Assembly: GCA_035048485.1 (NCBI GenBank) | Contig: CM068583.1 | Location: 19,567,341 to 19,631,340, forward strand | Origin: Pteria penguin | Lineage: Eukaryota; Mollusca; Bivalvia; Pterioida; Pteriidae | Reading direction: 5' to 3' | Length of the DNA stretch: 64,000 nucleotides | Shown here: in pieces, positions 1 through 12,135 of the stretch | Numbering within the stretch: position 1 is the first letter of the stretch | Layout: the number at the start of each line of letters is the position of its first letter | Position numbers and translations under genes: made by a program | Notes under the pieces: model-generated | Told to the model about the DNA's origin: nothing | Databases searched by the model: none | What the model saw: the letters and a program-made list of their open reading frames with translations, nothing else

Positions 1-2139
1 GTCTTTGTTGGTTGCCATACCAAGGAATGTAGAGAAATATCTTTTGTCGATCTGTCGCTCTAGTAGATACACTCCTGATGTTGCAGTATTTTCCAGTAGG
101 GATTGTAACTTTTTAATATCTTTTTTTCTGTAATTCTAACTGGTCTAGACCTTCCTTCCTTCCGTGCATCGAGGAACTCTATTCCGTGGAGCATTCTTGA
201 GATGATGAATGTGTTTCATAATGAGGTAACGGTTATTGGCGATATCCCATTTTTGCCATATATCCCAGGATATTTTCTTTTTTATTACTGAAAAAGAACA
301 ATGATTCATTTGCCAATGCAGAAAGTCGTCTATACTCTTTTAAAAGTAACCAACAGAGTTCGCGAGAAGTGTGTTCTGCACATATATACTATATAGACCG
401 AAAGCAGTTACGTATGTAGCCAAAATGTCATTTCACTTCATTTAATGACGAATCTAATGAAATGTTTTATTTGTGACGGTAAAACTTCCTGTAAATTCTA
501 CCAAATCAACTATACTGAGCAATTCCATGAAAATTTTAAACTACCCTTCCAAAATTCCGCTCATGACAGCTATCAATTTCAAACGCGCATCGGAAAGTGG
601 ACTACGTTGCTCTAAGGTTCTTTATCTTTTGATAATTTCAACCGCATCAGCCCGAGCGCAATGTTAAACCAAATTGGCTACACAAGTTATGACATTAAAT
701 TTATTCGAATTTATAGCTGGATAGATATTATGTTCGTCATTGGTGAACACTCAGTCTGATTAGCATGATAATTGTCCAAGTTTGATACTGTAACAGTCAG
801 TGGTCACACAGAAGCCTATCATCCAGTCTAAGAGCTGTCAGGACGCACCAAGTGCTAATTCCCAGGTCATACGAATCTATGATCGATCACTCCTGATTGT
901 AAACATTACAATATTGCTTTAGTCAGTTGCGTAGCTACCTTATATGTGTGCATGCTAGCTCCACCATATACAAAATAAAAAAAACCCAACCCCTCCCCCC
1001 AAAAAAACCCACACATTTCGCTAAGTTACTCAGGGTCGCGATAATTTTGGATTTCGCTGCATACAAAGACTTCCACATAGATTCATTCAACATAGGTTTG
1101 GTACTGTTGAATTTAAGAGGTTTGTCATCAGAGTGTCTTTGTGAAATGGTTTAAAATCTAACCCTCATCATTACTAAAAATGTTGAAGACAAAATATTCA
1201 TATTTTTACAGAATAAAACATACTTTTTATGAATCATTATAATTCTATAGTTCAGGGTCTAAAAGCCAGGAAATGGCTTCTAGTGCCCTCTAAATGTAAA
1301 ACTTTTCTGGGGGTATACCTTCGGACCCATCTACACAGGCTGAGGCGCATACGGCTCTCGCCTCGAACCTTAAAGCATACACATTTTTAGCTTAGCTACG
1401 CCACTGTTAGTAGTAACCGATGAGTATACCACAATCAAACAAAGTCTACTATGATGATGTATATAATGTCCATGTATCTTTTGGTCAGTGTCTTGGTATA
1501 GTTTTCTCCCTTGATGCTCATTAGTGTGATCCGGTGGCAATGTCCTTTTTGAGACTTCATTAACCCGACCATTCTTTGGAAGTACAAATAAATTTGTAGG
1601 GATAATTATTTCACACTTTTTTGTCTTAAATTTGTACGTTATATTAGCCTGTAACAAGCGGAGGGAAAAGATGTGGCCGGACCCGGGGATCGAACCCAGA
1701 ACCTTCCACTATCGAGACGGTACTCTCACCGTTGAGCTATCCGGGCCGATACTATTCCGTCACACTCCTCCTCGCCAGAGGTTTTTAATCCTGGAAACCG
1801 AAACACACAATAACAAAATATTGTAACCCTCACAGTGCACCTTCAACTCATGAGGGCTGGCCATGGCCATCGCCAAAGTGCTGCAAACTTATATCTTCGT
1901 TTTGATTTAGTTGAAAGTGAACAACTGTATACTGCCTCAGACATATGCAACTTTTATCCATTTAGTTGATAGGACACTCAATTTAAGACATTTGAAAATG
2001 GATGCCAGAAACTAAGAATTTATTAATGAATGCACAGTTAATGCTATATAGTACTTACATGTATTATTATATAAGAGAACTAAAGCTGTCCTAACGGGAC
2101 AAATACCCCCATCGGCAACAAAGATGACACATGCAATAA
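1..2139. other. Flank with no supported gene
   Basis: No exon with splice borders and conserved protein sequence could be supported. At the very edge, minus strand about 130-1, a 42-codon open stretch follows a possible acceptor and might be the end of an exon of a gene lying off the left side; this is too short to call. A tRNA-like sequence sits at 1674-1748. Confidence 0.4.
1674..1748 (-). repeat. tRNA-like sequence, probably a SINE head or tRNA pseudogene
   Basis: Read on the minus strand it starts GGCCCGGATAGCTCAAC and contains box-B-like GGTTCGATCCC. The T-arm pairs (CTGGG/CCCGG) and the acceptor arms nearly pair with one mismatch, but the anticodon stem does not. A functional tRNA is therefore unlikely. 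It resembles the tRNA-like units at 41847 and 42072. Confidence 0.55.
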
Positions 2140-3420
2140 TTCATCCCAAGATACATCACTAGTGGTATAAGTGTAATGAATGTTCCACCTGTACATTTTG
2201 AGGTATAATGAACGAACACTATCTGGTTTGTGTACACTCTGACTTTGCCCTTGTAGTTCAAGGTCATTACACATCCTTGGGTCATGAACAACAATTGTGT
2301 AAAATATAGTCTTCCAGCAACGTAACAGGAAGAAGTTATGGCCCAGACAAGAATTTTGGCTATGTTTGCACTGTGACCTTGACCTTGTAGATGTGACCTT
2401 GGTTCAAGGTCATGATACACTCTTGGGTCATGAACAACAATTGTGTAAAATTTGATGTCCTTCCAAAGTGAAAGGAAGAAGTTATGGCAGGACAAGTTTC
2501 ATGGACAAATGCACAGATGGACAACATGCTCTGTACAATGTGATACACACCTTTGGATCATGGAAAACAATGGTGTGAAATATTATCAAGATCCTACATA
2601 GCACTAAGGAGCTATAACCCGTACAAGGATATTGAAAATGTGTGCACTATGACCTTGAGCTCGGAGATATGATCTTGAGTCAAGGTCATGACACACCGTT
2701 GGGTCATTAACAAAAATTGTGTGATATATTATCCAGATCCATCTTGGCAGTAAGAAGCTATGACCCGGACAGGGATTTTGGCTATGTATGCATTGTGCCC
2801 TTGACCTTGAAGATATGACCTTGGATGGAGGTCATGTCATACCCTTGTGTCATGTGCAACAATTGCATGAAATGTTATCCAGATCCAACATAGCAGTAAG
2901 GAGTTATGGCACAGACAAGGATTTCGACCAAGCGTGTACTGTGACCTTGACCTTGCAAATATGATATGGAGTCAAGGTCATGACACTCCCTTGTGTCATG
3001 GACAGCAATTGTGTGAAATATTATCCAAATTGGCAGTAAGAGGTTATGGCCCGAACAAGGATTTTGGCTATGTATGTACTGTGACCTTGAAGACATGACC
3101 TTGGGTTAAATTCATGACACACCCTTGGGTATTATCCAGATTTAATGAGAGGATAAGAAGTTATGGCCCGGACAAAAATGTTTGCTATGTGTGCACTGTG
3201 ACCTTGACCTTGAAGGTAAGACTATGGGTCAAGGTCATGACACACTCTTGAGTCATATACAACAATTGTGTGAAATATTATCTAGATCTGACAAGGGGGT
3301 ATGAAGCTATGGCCGGACAAATGTAAATAGATGGACAGACTGACAGAGGACAGACAGACAGGGCGATTCCTATATCCCCCCCCCCCCCAAACTTTGCTTG
3401 TGGAAGGTATAATAAAGGCT
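2140..3420 (-). repeat. Degenerate tandem array of the gaccttgac / ggtcaaggtca family
   Basis: About ten diverged units of roughly 100-150 bp. Each carries versions of 'gtgaccttgaccttg', 'ggtcaaggtcatgacacac', 'caattgtgtgaaatattatcc' and 'agttatggcccggacaagg'. The plus-strand right end has a gacagacagacag run and a C-homopolymer (3368-3378), then 'caaactttgcttgtgg'. The same family, some copies reversed, lies at 30670-31075, 43177-43640 and 56450-56670. It is non-coding; short open frames inside it are accidental. Confidence 0.85.
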
Positions 3421-6058
3421 GATTATAGATACAATATGAACAGTGAACTTCTCATTCATTAATAAACAAACATGTAAATTAAGGAACTCTAGCTGAGACG
3501 TGTAAAATAATGCACATGTACATTAACAAATTAACAAGAATGATATTTATATAATTCTAAATTATCCATGAAAAACATTTCAAAATGACAATATTCTGAT
3601 GATTCAGAATTGAAAGAACATGTCAATTAAATCGTACACCACACTTCATACAATCTGACAATGTTAAGTAGGTAATCTTGTTAAAATTTGCATTTCTTTA
3701 AGTTTACAAAGCATGCAACTACTTTTGGCACAAAATATATCAGAAGTGGTTTTTAATCTAGTCAAAAATATGTATTTATAACTATTGACTTATTATATTT
3801 GTTGTATCTTTGGATACATTAATATGTATCAGTGTTATATGTCACTATTAGGTACAAGAAGACAAACTGAGTTTCTAAAAGGCTTTGGAAGTAACAGTAA
3901 ATTAATGCCCTTTATGTAATTGGAAAAATGTGTCCTTTAATTATCATCTCTTTCTATCCAGCTGGAAGTAATAATACTTGTATCAAAGAATTGAATATTG
4001 ATATCATATACATGTATATATAACACATACAAGTTGCCAAATTTTGCCAAGTCAGCAGACCTTTCTTCTGAAGCTGCTATTATGGTATGATTTCAATTAT
4101 AAAACCAACAGTTGGCAAAGACACTTTTCTTTAAATATGTACATGCATGTATTCAATTATACACAGTCACAACATCAGCTGTAAAATCTTGTAATGATAA
4201 TTTACATACATACTATCATCCATGCATACTAGCTATGAACACTCAACTTTTTTTTTACAAAAAATGAAACAGTTTCAAGTAAATGAAATCGTGAGATTGT
4301 GCAAATACTCATTCCGTTCATGTTTTGTGGTTTATAGTCACCTACAAAATCTGTTGTTCTAAATTTGGGCAGATTTCTGCCCCACTGAAGAACAAAAAAA
4401 TGGTGTGTATAAAAGCATGTCGAGTTAAACCGCTCAATCAGTAATCACATATGATCTAATTGTGTGTTTACAAATAACATTTATTATGATTTAAAACAGT
4501 ATGCTTTCACTCTTAAAATTGACAATAACAAAATATCAGAGAAATTTTCATTTAACAATGCTGAAAGAACCAATTGCCTTATTAGCAATTACATGTAATT
4601 TGGATCACCTACATGCACATTTAGACAGCGATAATAAAACAAAATCATCAAAAATTATCTGTTATCAAGGGTAAGATCCAAGATAAGCTAGGTCTTAGAT
4701 TTAGGCACTGCTGCTTAACGGTCAATACAATGCATGAAAGTTTCAAACAGTATGAGATTCCATAGTATCATGTATCAGCAAAATTAAGATTAAATGAACA
4801 TAAATCTATAATATACTGAATACACCAACCAAAAAGAAAAAAAAAAAGAAAGAAAAAAAATTCAAATGAAATCTTCCTCTTTCAATCCATATTAATTATC
4901 AAAATTTTTATCTTAGAATATTAAAACATAGAAGCTATTTATTATTCCTGATATTTTTGTTTCAAACACATCACTTAGGACTTTACCAGTGAATCTACAT
5001 GCACACTACATGTAAGTTATAAAATATTCTATATATTAAAAATCGAAGTGGTATGGATTAAAAACAATATGTACTGTTAACAAGTGCATTATATGTTGGT
5101 CCAAGTCTCAGGGGAAAACCCCATGTGAATAATCATAATTCTCTTTTATATAGCATCAATAAATATCAGTTGCATCTGATTATTGGACAACATATTAATA
5201 TAACAAAGTAATAATTTGACCCTGCTCGATCATTTCCCCCTCTTTCAGGGGACATACCTTTCTATGCACTATGCACCATCATATCATTTGTATCTATAAT
5301 GATGTACACGTAGAAGCATGGACAAGATTGTTTTATCCCTTAGTAAGGCCTGAGGACAGAACACCATGAGTTTGAATCATAGGTCTATAACCAAATAAGG
5401 AAACCTTTTAGGTACCAGGATAGTTTGTATCCAATGGTTTACAAGGAGAAATGCAGACAAGGTTTTTTATCCTGCCTATTTGACTCTACCATTGGGGTAA
5501 GACCCCCAGTTTGAAATTAATTCATGCACTGCAATTGATATCCTTTCAAGTACTAACATATTGAATCATATATCTACAATGATTTAAAATCTTGGACCTG
5601 ATTTTCTAATCCTCATTAGATCCCCTTTTAACCTCCCTCCATCTGCCACGCACACAGGGGCCATTTGCTTGAAATGTAGATGTACAACTGCAAGTGATAC
5701 TCATTCGTGTTCCTTCATCACATAATGGGTTAATTAGAACCGAGAGCAAAAAAATTTAATGCCAGTCTTTTGAACTCATTCCTGACATTTTTCCTACAAC
5801 TGAGCAGACTACCTATTTGAAACTTGAGTGCTCGACTGAAGGATATTTGACCTCACCTATTTGCTCCTCCCCTAGTGGACAGACCACCTGTTTTAAAATC
5901 CTACAAATAATACTTTTCATATCATTATACAACCATCAAATCTTTTGTATTTGTAATGGTATAATGAGACAATCCCATTCAAGTTCATGCAGACAAACTG
6001 ATGGCAATGTGATACCATTTTATGTTCTGCATGGAATGTAGGAATATTAAAAACCTGT
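3421..6058. other. AT-rich 3' flank of the SP-RING gene
   Basis: Unique-looking AT-rich sequence with an A-rich run near 4840-4860. Part of it is probably the 3' UTR of the minus-strand SP-RING gene. Nothing else was recognised. Confidence 0.4.
5755..5760 (-). terminator. Candidate poly(A) signal of the SP-RING gene
   Basis: ATTAAA on the minus strand (tttaat on the plus strand) lies about 300 bases beyond the stop codon at 6059. It is a common variant poly(A) hexamer. In DNA this AT-rich it could be chance, and other hexamers exist further on. Confidence 0.25.
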
Positions 6059-7324
6059 TCAAAGAATTGTTCCCTTGAAACTCATAAAGGGAAGGCTGAT
6101 GAGAACCTTCTGTTGCTGTTGGGAGGAAGATGCCTTACTGTTTTCACCCTTCTTAACCTCACTATTCTGACACCCAGGAGCCACTGGTGGTACACATGGT
6201 TGTACAGACAAGGAGGTAGAGTTTTGTGGCAGCAAAATCCTTGAATTCTTCTGTAAATTCAAATTGTTTGGAATAAATAACCAGGTTCCTGATAACAGCA
6301 TATTTTGAATTGTGGTTGGTGACTCTTTTCTTTGAAGTACAGGTTTCTTCTGCTCATTTTCGATTGTAATTTTCTTAATTTGTAATCCTTTAGTATTTGT
6401 TTTACAGGAATCTATCACTTTTTCTGAAATCTTCGTTGGTTCGAACTTTGGATAGCTTGATGACTCTGACTGCCTACTCAGCAAGTCTGATAATCTATTT
6501 TTTTGTTTTTCAAGAAGTTTAGCAGCAAGAGTTTGATTATGTTGTAATGGATTAGACAGCACCCTGGAATTGCTGTTTAGTAGATCACACTGTGCAGGAT
6601 CGTCATTTGTAGTGGACATCCTAATGGCATCCTCAGATTGTGTAAGAGTATTTGATTCCTCTAAAGCACCTGAGGATTCTACTGGCAGACTCATTCTTAT
6701 TTTTTTCGAGGCTCTAAGCTTATGTTTCGGCAGGTTATTTTCATTTTCAGATGGTTTCCTTTTTGTATTAAAGGACTGTCTTCCTCGATTCTCATACATA
6801 CAGTCTGAAACATTTGTACCTGTACTTTCTACAGTTTTTCTGTGAGATTTCTTTTCGTGGTGTTTTCTATGGTGTCTATGAATATGTTTCCTTTCCCTGC
6901 TTTTAATTTCACAATTCCAAATGTCAGTACATGTACTTCTGCGAAGTTTTACAATAGGTGCTGCTTTAACAGTAAATGTTGAAGATGATGTCATACTAGA
7001 TAGTTGATTTGATGGCTGTACAATGTATGTCTGACAGTTTACAGGAGTATTTATGGTGTAATTTCCTAAAACAGAAACATAAAAGAAATGAGGAAACATG
7101 GCACTAATGTGGCCAGGGTTTCAAAAATGGTCAAAGAACCTGAGACAATTTTTATAAAATTCTTACCCTTCCACATTAAATGTATATTAAAACATATTTT
7201 GGCTGTGATAACTGGTTAAATGTCATTCAGGTTTCTGAAAATCATGTTCTCAGTGACTGGTAAGACAAGACATCATGAGCCAGGCTTACAGATTTAATTA
7301 GCCAAAAAAAAAAAAAAAAAAACC

Positions 7325-7364
<40 letters not shown>

Positions 7365-10300
7365 ACAAACAACCAAGCTATGTTTGTGAAACATTAATGC
7401 CCCCAGCGGCACCAAAATCCAAAAAGTAATTTTTAATGTGAAGGTCATTATCAAAGTCAAAAGGTCATCGACCTTGGTGTCATTTGAAAGGGCTTCATAA
7501 GCTGAGTACACATGTCAAATATGAAGTCTCTGTCCCTCACGGTTCAAAAGTTATAGCCAAGGTTAAAGTTGACAACAGACAAATAAACAAACAGTCAGGA
7601 CAAAAACAATATGCCCCTGATCTATGATGGCATAAATGATGGGGCGTAAAAAAAAACAACTTCTGCCACAAAACTGTGGGAAACTTGCAGCATATTGCCA
7701 GTTTGTTAACAGGAATAATACTTACTGCTCTCTAAAGAAAAGGTGGTATCCTTATGGAACTTTACTACATATGATCCATTTTTGTCACCAGACTGACAGA
7801 ATTCTTTCAAAATTGACAGGAATTTTCTATAAAAAATGAGAAAAATGAGCAAATGTGAAAAAGATATAATAAATAAAACAATTAAAATACTAATGTAATG
7901 AATTAACTGATAAAGTTGTAATTATAATTAGTTACAAGACTGAACCTCATACAACTTATACTCTGCAATTACTTGCACTTCAATGGTCCTTGTTGAATAG
8001 TTTGAATTCATGTAAGAGGAGTTTGAGTGATGATTGCAAATCTGGACCTTTAACTTTGAACTCATAAAGTTTGAGGTAATGAGAAATTCAAGGTTACATA
8101 CTTCAATATAGAAAATATAATTTGGACCTTTAAAATCAGTTTGAACTCATGAAAGTTTGAGGTAATGAGAAATTCAAGATAACATACTTCAATATAGAAA
8201 GTATAATTTGGACCTTTAAAATATATTTGAGCTCACGAAATTTGAGGTAATGAGAAATTCAAGGTTACATACTTCAATATAGAAAATATAATTTAGACCT
8301 TTAAAATCAGTTTGAGCTGACAAAAGTTTGAGGTGATGAGAAGTTCAAGTTACTGTAATTCCTGACTAAATGAGTGTTATAATATACAGTGTACATGTAG
8401 GTAATTATTATAAATACCTGCCTAAATTTATTGAATAGGAAAAGGATGATCAAAATAATCTATTGAATTTCTATCATATACCATCACTCATTGACATGAA
8501 ATGCATATAATAAACACTACCAATCCTTATTTATCTGAAATTTTTTACCTTTACCTGTTATATATGCAAAACAATGATTATCGCAGTGGAAAGACCACAT
8601 CATGATCAATATACTGAATATTACGGCAGGTGGAGACAACTTTAGTAAACTATGACTGTGACAAGTAATTTATATTCTTAGTTGTTTTAAGTCAGTACAT
8701 GTATATTCAGCATATGATTTTAATGAAAAGGACATGAAAATTGTCTGACCAATTATATCCATCCACACTAATTTGTAGAATTAATGAATATGACGAACTG
8801 CATTCTCTCTCTATGTTCGATTAAGTGTAAATCTAAAAATAATACAAACATTATGTTGTAATTGATCTTACTGTGTGAGCAGGTACAATTTGACCAAATA
8901 ATGCCCTGTCGCGAACAACCACACTTTGAGCATGTTTAGTTTTGTTCTTTACTGACTCAAAGATGCAAACTGCAACCAATTCAATGAAATGTCATTGCTC
9001 AACCTTTTAACTGAAGTTTTGTGATACACAGATAAATATGGTAAAAAAAATCTTGATTTCAAAGGGTAAAAATCTATCTATATAGTTTCCAGCAGAAAAA
9101 AATTAATATATGTGTCTTACTCATCCACATATAAACTGTCCTCAGTTACCCCAACAGAGCAGATAGGGCATTTCCACCATTTGGAACTCTCTTTATAGAC
9201 TAAGGCGAGGAATGTGTAACCATCAAAACACCTAAGATGTGAGCACAAAGTGCTCCGTACTGGTAGAACTATTTGTTGTTTTGATAACTGAAATAAGATT
9301 TTAAATTTCATTAATAAGAATTAAAGATTAAAATATATATAACAGGAAATAATTTTAAACTGAAAATTATATATTTTTTTTCTTCCTCTAGCAGTACTTA
9401 TTAACAAAAATCAAGTTGAAATATGAAAAGTTTAAAATGTGAACTGAGGTTTTGGGATTTATGGTGCTCCAAGATCTAGAACTTATAAATACCAAAAAAG
9501 GGAGAGTATACTGATAATTTACCGTTATCTATTTCTTAATATACTGTATCACCCTTTTGTGAGTATTATGTATATATTGGTATATCCTGATTTGGAATAA
9601 AGTTCTTACAAAACTGACACAAAATTCACATACAGGCTTTCTACTGTACCCAAATCAAAGAATGCCAAGAAACCCAAATAAATAGGAAACCAGAAGATAA
9701 AAGGTTGGAAGTTTCATAGTAGAAAAATATACTGTTACTTTCTATCTTAATTTTGCAATAACTTACACAATTAGCATTTCATAGAAGAGTGTTGATTAGC
9801 TTGATGATTCTTTCATCTGATGACTGTTCACATGTTGGAGAAGGTACATAAATACTTACAGAATTCTGCATGTGAATACTAGCAAGTCAACAGATGAATC
9901 ATAATTTCAAGCATTTTCAAGCTCTCATTAACTTGCTAAAACTCTAACAAGAAATCTTACAATGTTCGTAAAAGAATATGTTGATAATCTTGTGTTATCA
10001 ATGGTTTGCTTCAGTAAAGACAGATTTACTATGAGAACCATCTTCACAATGTCAAGGTTTGATAGTAAAGCGTAGTGTAATGTCAAACCTTGATGCTGTG
10101 AAGATGCTATGAGAACATTCAGTCAAAATGTAGGATGTAAATATAAAGGATTTTAAGAAAAAGCAACAGCAAAATTAAAAAGTAGACAAAAATCAATCCA
10201 AAAGAGAGCCAGCACATAAATTTTGAAACCCCTGAAATTCAGATACAGGCCATGGCATGTAAATTAATGGAACTTACTGGACATTGAAGTGAGACTGTCA

Positions 10301-11147
10301 ATGTTTCTATTGAGACATCATCCTCATGGAAGGAAAATAGTGTCTTCACTGAAAAACAATAAATACAATGTACAATAAATATCAAACATACATCAGAATT
10401 ATAATTATCAAATAAACATAAATCTTAGGCACTAGCTATAGGTTATGCACAGCTCCAAAATCCCTTATATGCACACACATAAGAATAAAGATGTGTATTC
10501 AGTAACGAAATTCGGAGCTGTACATAACATAGCACTTTTACTTCAATACTGAAGTAGTTTGAAATTAAACTCATAATTATGATGTGGGCAAATTGGAGTG
10601 GAGTAGGTAATATAAACATTTATATGACAGGAAATACATGTTAATTTCATTAATATGCATAGAAGACCTCTTTGGAGAGTAGTTTAATTATTGTAAGAAT
10701 TGAGTCACCTTCTCAAAATAAAATATTTATTGTTTTTATTTATTAACCAAACCTGTGAAACATAATTATTACTATGACTTTGTCATTTTTGTTGGTTCAA
10801 ATTTGTATGGTTTACCACAAAATACAGGTTCATGGGTGCATAACTTTATTGAAAGCACTTCTTACATACAAAAAATAAATAAAATATCTCTTAGGCCTAA
10901 TGCAAAATCTGAATATCTTAGATTTCTAATTTACAAATCCTGGAAAGTAGATTCATACATGTAGGTGCAGACAACCACAAAAACCATGAAGATTAGATAC
11001 CCATACATAAAACATATTTCACAGTAGATCTAATATGAATTATTTTTGCTTGTTTTTACACTTACATAAATTGTCTGTATAGTTGACCACTCTATGCTCT
11101 AGACTTCTTATCCGAACATTTAGTGGGATGCTGAATTTTTCATTCAT
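6059..11147 (-). CDS. SP-RING (MIZ-type) zinc-finger protein, putative SUMO E3 ligase, 475 aa
   Basis: Five coding exons on the minus strand: 11147-11066, 10348-10278, 9287-9121, 7826-7726 and 7065-6059. All have GT..AG borders and matching phases (82+71+167+101+1007 = 1428 nt). The ATG at 11147 follows in-frame stops (TAA TAA) in the same exon. Residues about 46-106 form the SP-RING: VSLQCP, then LPVRSTLCSHLRCFD, then KCPICS. This gives the C66-x-H68-x2-C71 and C91-x2-C94 zinc ligands typical of PIAS, ZMIZ and Siz proteins, which bind the E2 UBC9 and promote SUMO transfer in the nucleus. The last exon (about 335 aa) is low complexity: a basic His/Lys/Arg cluster near its start, then Ser/Thr/Asn-rich probably disordered sequence ending FKGTIL. 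SAP and PINIT domains, usual in PIAS, are absent, and the protein is shorter than PIAS or ZMIZ. The domain assignment is strong. Orthology and SUMO activity are inferred. Confidence 0.8.
7303..7362. repeat. Long poly(A) tract in SP-RING intron 4
   Basis: A run of about 60 bases that are almost all A, broken by one CCC. It abuts a repeat at 7376-7630 (a 'gaaggtcattatcaaagtca' type sequence ending 'aatatgcccctgatc') and may be that element's tail. Confidence 0.8.
8035..8350. repeat. Tandem repeat, period about 85 bp, about 3.7 copies
   Basis: The phrase 'gaggtaatgagaaattcaag' recurs with slight changes at about 8073, 8159, 8243 and 8329, each followed by 'ttacatacttcaatatag' in the first three. 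It lies in intron 3 of the SP-RING gene. Confidence 0.85.
10039..10106. repeat. Inverted repeat, 24-bp arms
   Basis: Arms 10039-10062 and 10083-10106 (catcttcac..caaggtttga and its near-complement) enclose a 20-base loop, with two or three mismatches. 'atgagaac' flanks both sides as a direct repeat. In SP-RING intron 2. Confidence 0.7.
10441..10528. repeat. Inverted repeat, 15-bp arms
   Basis: ggttatgcacagctcc at 10441-10456 is complementary to ggagctgtacataac at 10514-10528 with one mismatch. The loop is about 57 bases. In SP-RING intron 1. Confidence 0.6.
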
Positions 11148-11168
11148 ATTCAGAGCTTATTATTGTAC
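11066..11168 (-). other. First coding exon of the SP-RING gene, with 5' UTR part
   Basis: On the minus strand a good acceptor (ttttattttcacag) precedes the exon at 11168. The exon starts in untranslated sequence with two in-frame stops, then ATG at 11147-11145, and leaves through the donor gtaag at 11065. At least one non-coding upstream exon is therefore expected between 11170 and about 12000; I could not place it. The peptide begins MNEKFSIPLN and joins directly, phase 1, to the exon ending at 10348. Confidence 0.65.
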
Positions 11169-11239
11169 CTGTGAAAATAAAAGGTACAAGAAAATAAATG
11201 GTACAAGAAGATAAGGTATTGTAAGTGAAAAAGGTCACA

Positions 11240-12060
11240 TCAGAGGTCACAGTTGCCGTTCTCCGTCATAATTTCGCGCTGTTTGATACTTTTTATGCGA
11301 AATGAAAAGGAGCATTTGCAATTACTGCAAAATGCGATAGACTGACAATGTTTGCACTATAAGCCCGAATAACACATATAAATGAAAGGACAATAACATA
11401 AAGCATTATAATCTTTGAATTAAAGGAATATGTATAGATAAAAATAAAAAGTTTGAAAGGAAAATCATAATTTGTATTTAAATGCCGATGGAAACACTTC
11501 CCTGTAAATATGCCCACACGCGCAAACTAACGCATTACCAAAATGGCAGAGGAATAGTAATTTGTCTGTAGCGAGAACAAAATAACGTCAGTAAAGGTAA
11601 TGTAAAGTAAGGTGTACAAATTGCTGTAAAGATACACTGTATCAATATTTATTTCAAACTGTGAGAGTAGTGCTTTATTTCGTAGGAAATTTTATAGGAG
11701 ACATAGTGAGGGCATGTTGTAATAGAGGAAATTCGCGCTTGTCACTGTACGTTTAACTCAAACTGCTTTAAGTTTTATGTTGTAACTTAAGTGTGAGGAA
11801 AACGTATGGTTTGTAGATATATAGACCATAGGTGTCCAGCTGTTGCACAATCGTGCGACGGAGATACCAAATCATCAAACAAGCGATTTCAATATATTAA
11901 CTCTTTTTTCTGCAGTAAGGCCAAAGAAAAAAATATACCAGGGACGTATATATCTAAAGGGATATGCAACTACCCCGCTATCCTAGCATAGCCTCGTTTT
12001 AAATGTGTTGAAAAAATTGCACATGCGCGATAAGAAATGTCCGCCATATTTTTCCTTATT
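11240..12060. promoter_or_regulatory. Shared head-to-head promoter region of the SP-RING gene and RSRC1
   Basis: The two genes diverge from here: SP-RING coding starts at 11147 on the minus strand, and the RSRC1 leader exon ends at 12135 on the plus strand. 'ccgccatatt' at 12041-12050 matches the YY1 consensus, and 'catgcgcg' near 12022 resembles an NRF1 half-site. Both are typical of housekeeping promoters close to the start site. Transcription starts are not proven. Confidence 0.45.
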
Positions 12061-12135
12061 CGTCGCCTGAGAAAGTTGTTGTCGTCATAGAACAATATTC
12101 AAAAGAGATCGTTAATGCTGTATCCTTAAATTAAG
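12040..12135 (+). other. RSRC1: Probable non-coding first exon of RSRC1
   Basis: Sequence after the YY1-like motif runs into a strong donor (ttaag|gtgagt) at 12136. The next exon with coding content starts at 16903, only three bases before the ATG, so a non-coding leader exon is required and this is the best candidate. The 5' boundary is approximate. Confidence 0.5.

Noticed and set aside
1..131. Minus-strand open stretch of about 42 codons after a possible acceptor at the left edge
   Set aside because: Too short to separate from chance, weak pyrimidine tract, no recognised motif, and it runs off the window.
2140..3420. CRISPR-like array (regular repeats)
   Set aside because: Units are diverged and longer than CRISPR repeats, without unique spacers, and the genome is eukaryotic.
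7242..7511. 89-codon Phe-rich minus-strand frame
   Set aside because: Translation of the poly(A) tract; low complexity only.
10500..11060. An additional SP-RING exon between 11066 and 10348
   Set aside because: Candidate acceptors open only very short or stop-containing frames; direct joining of the two known exons keeps the phase.
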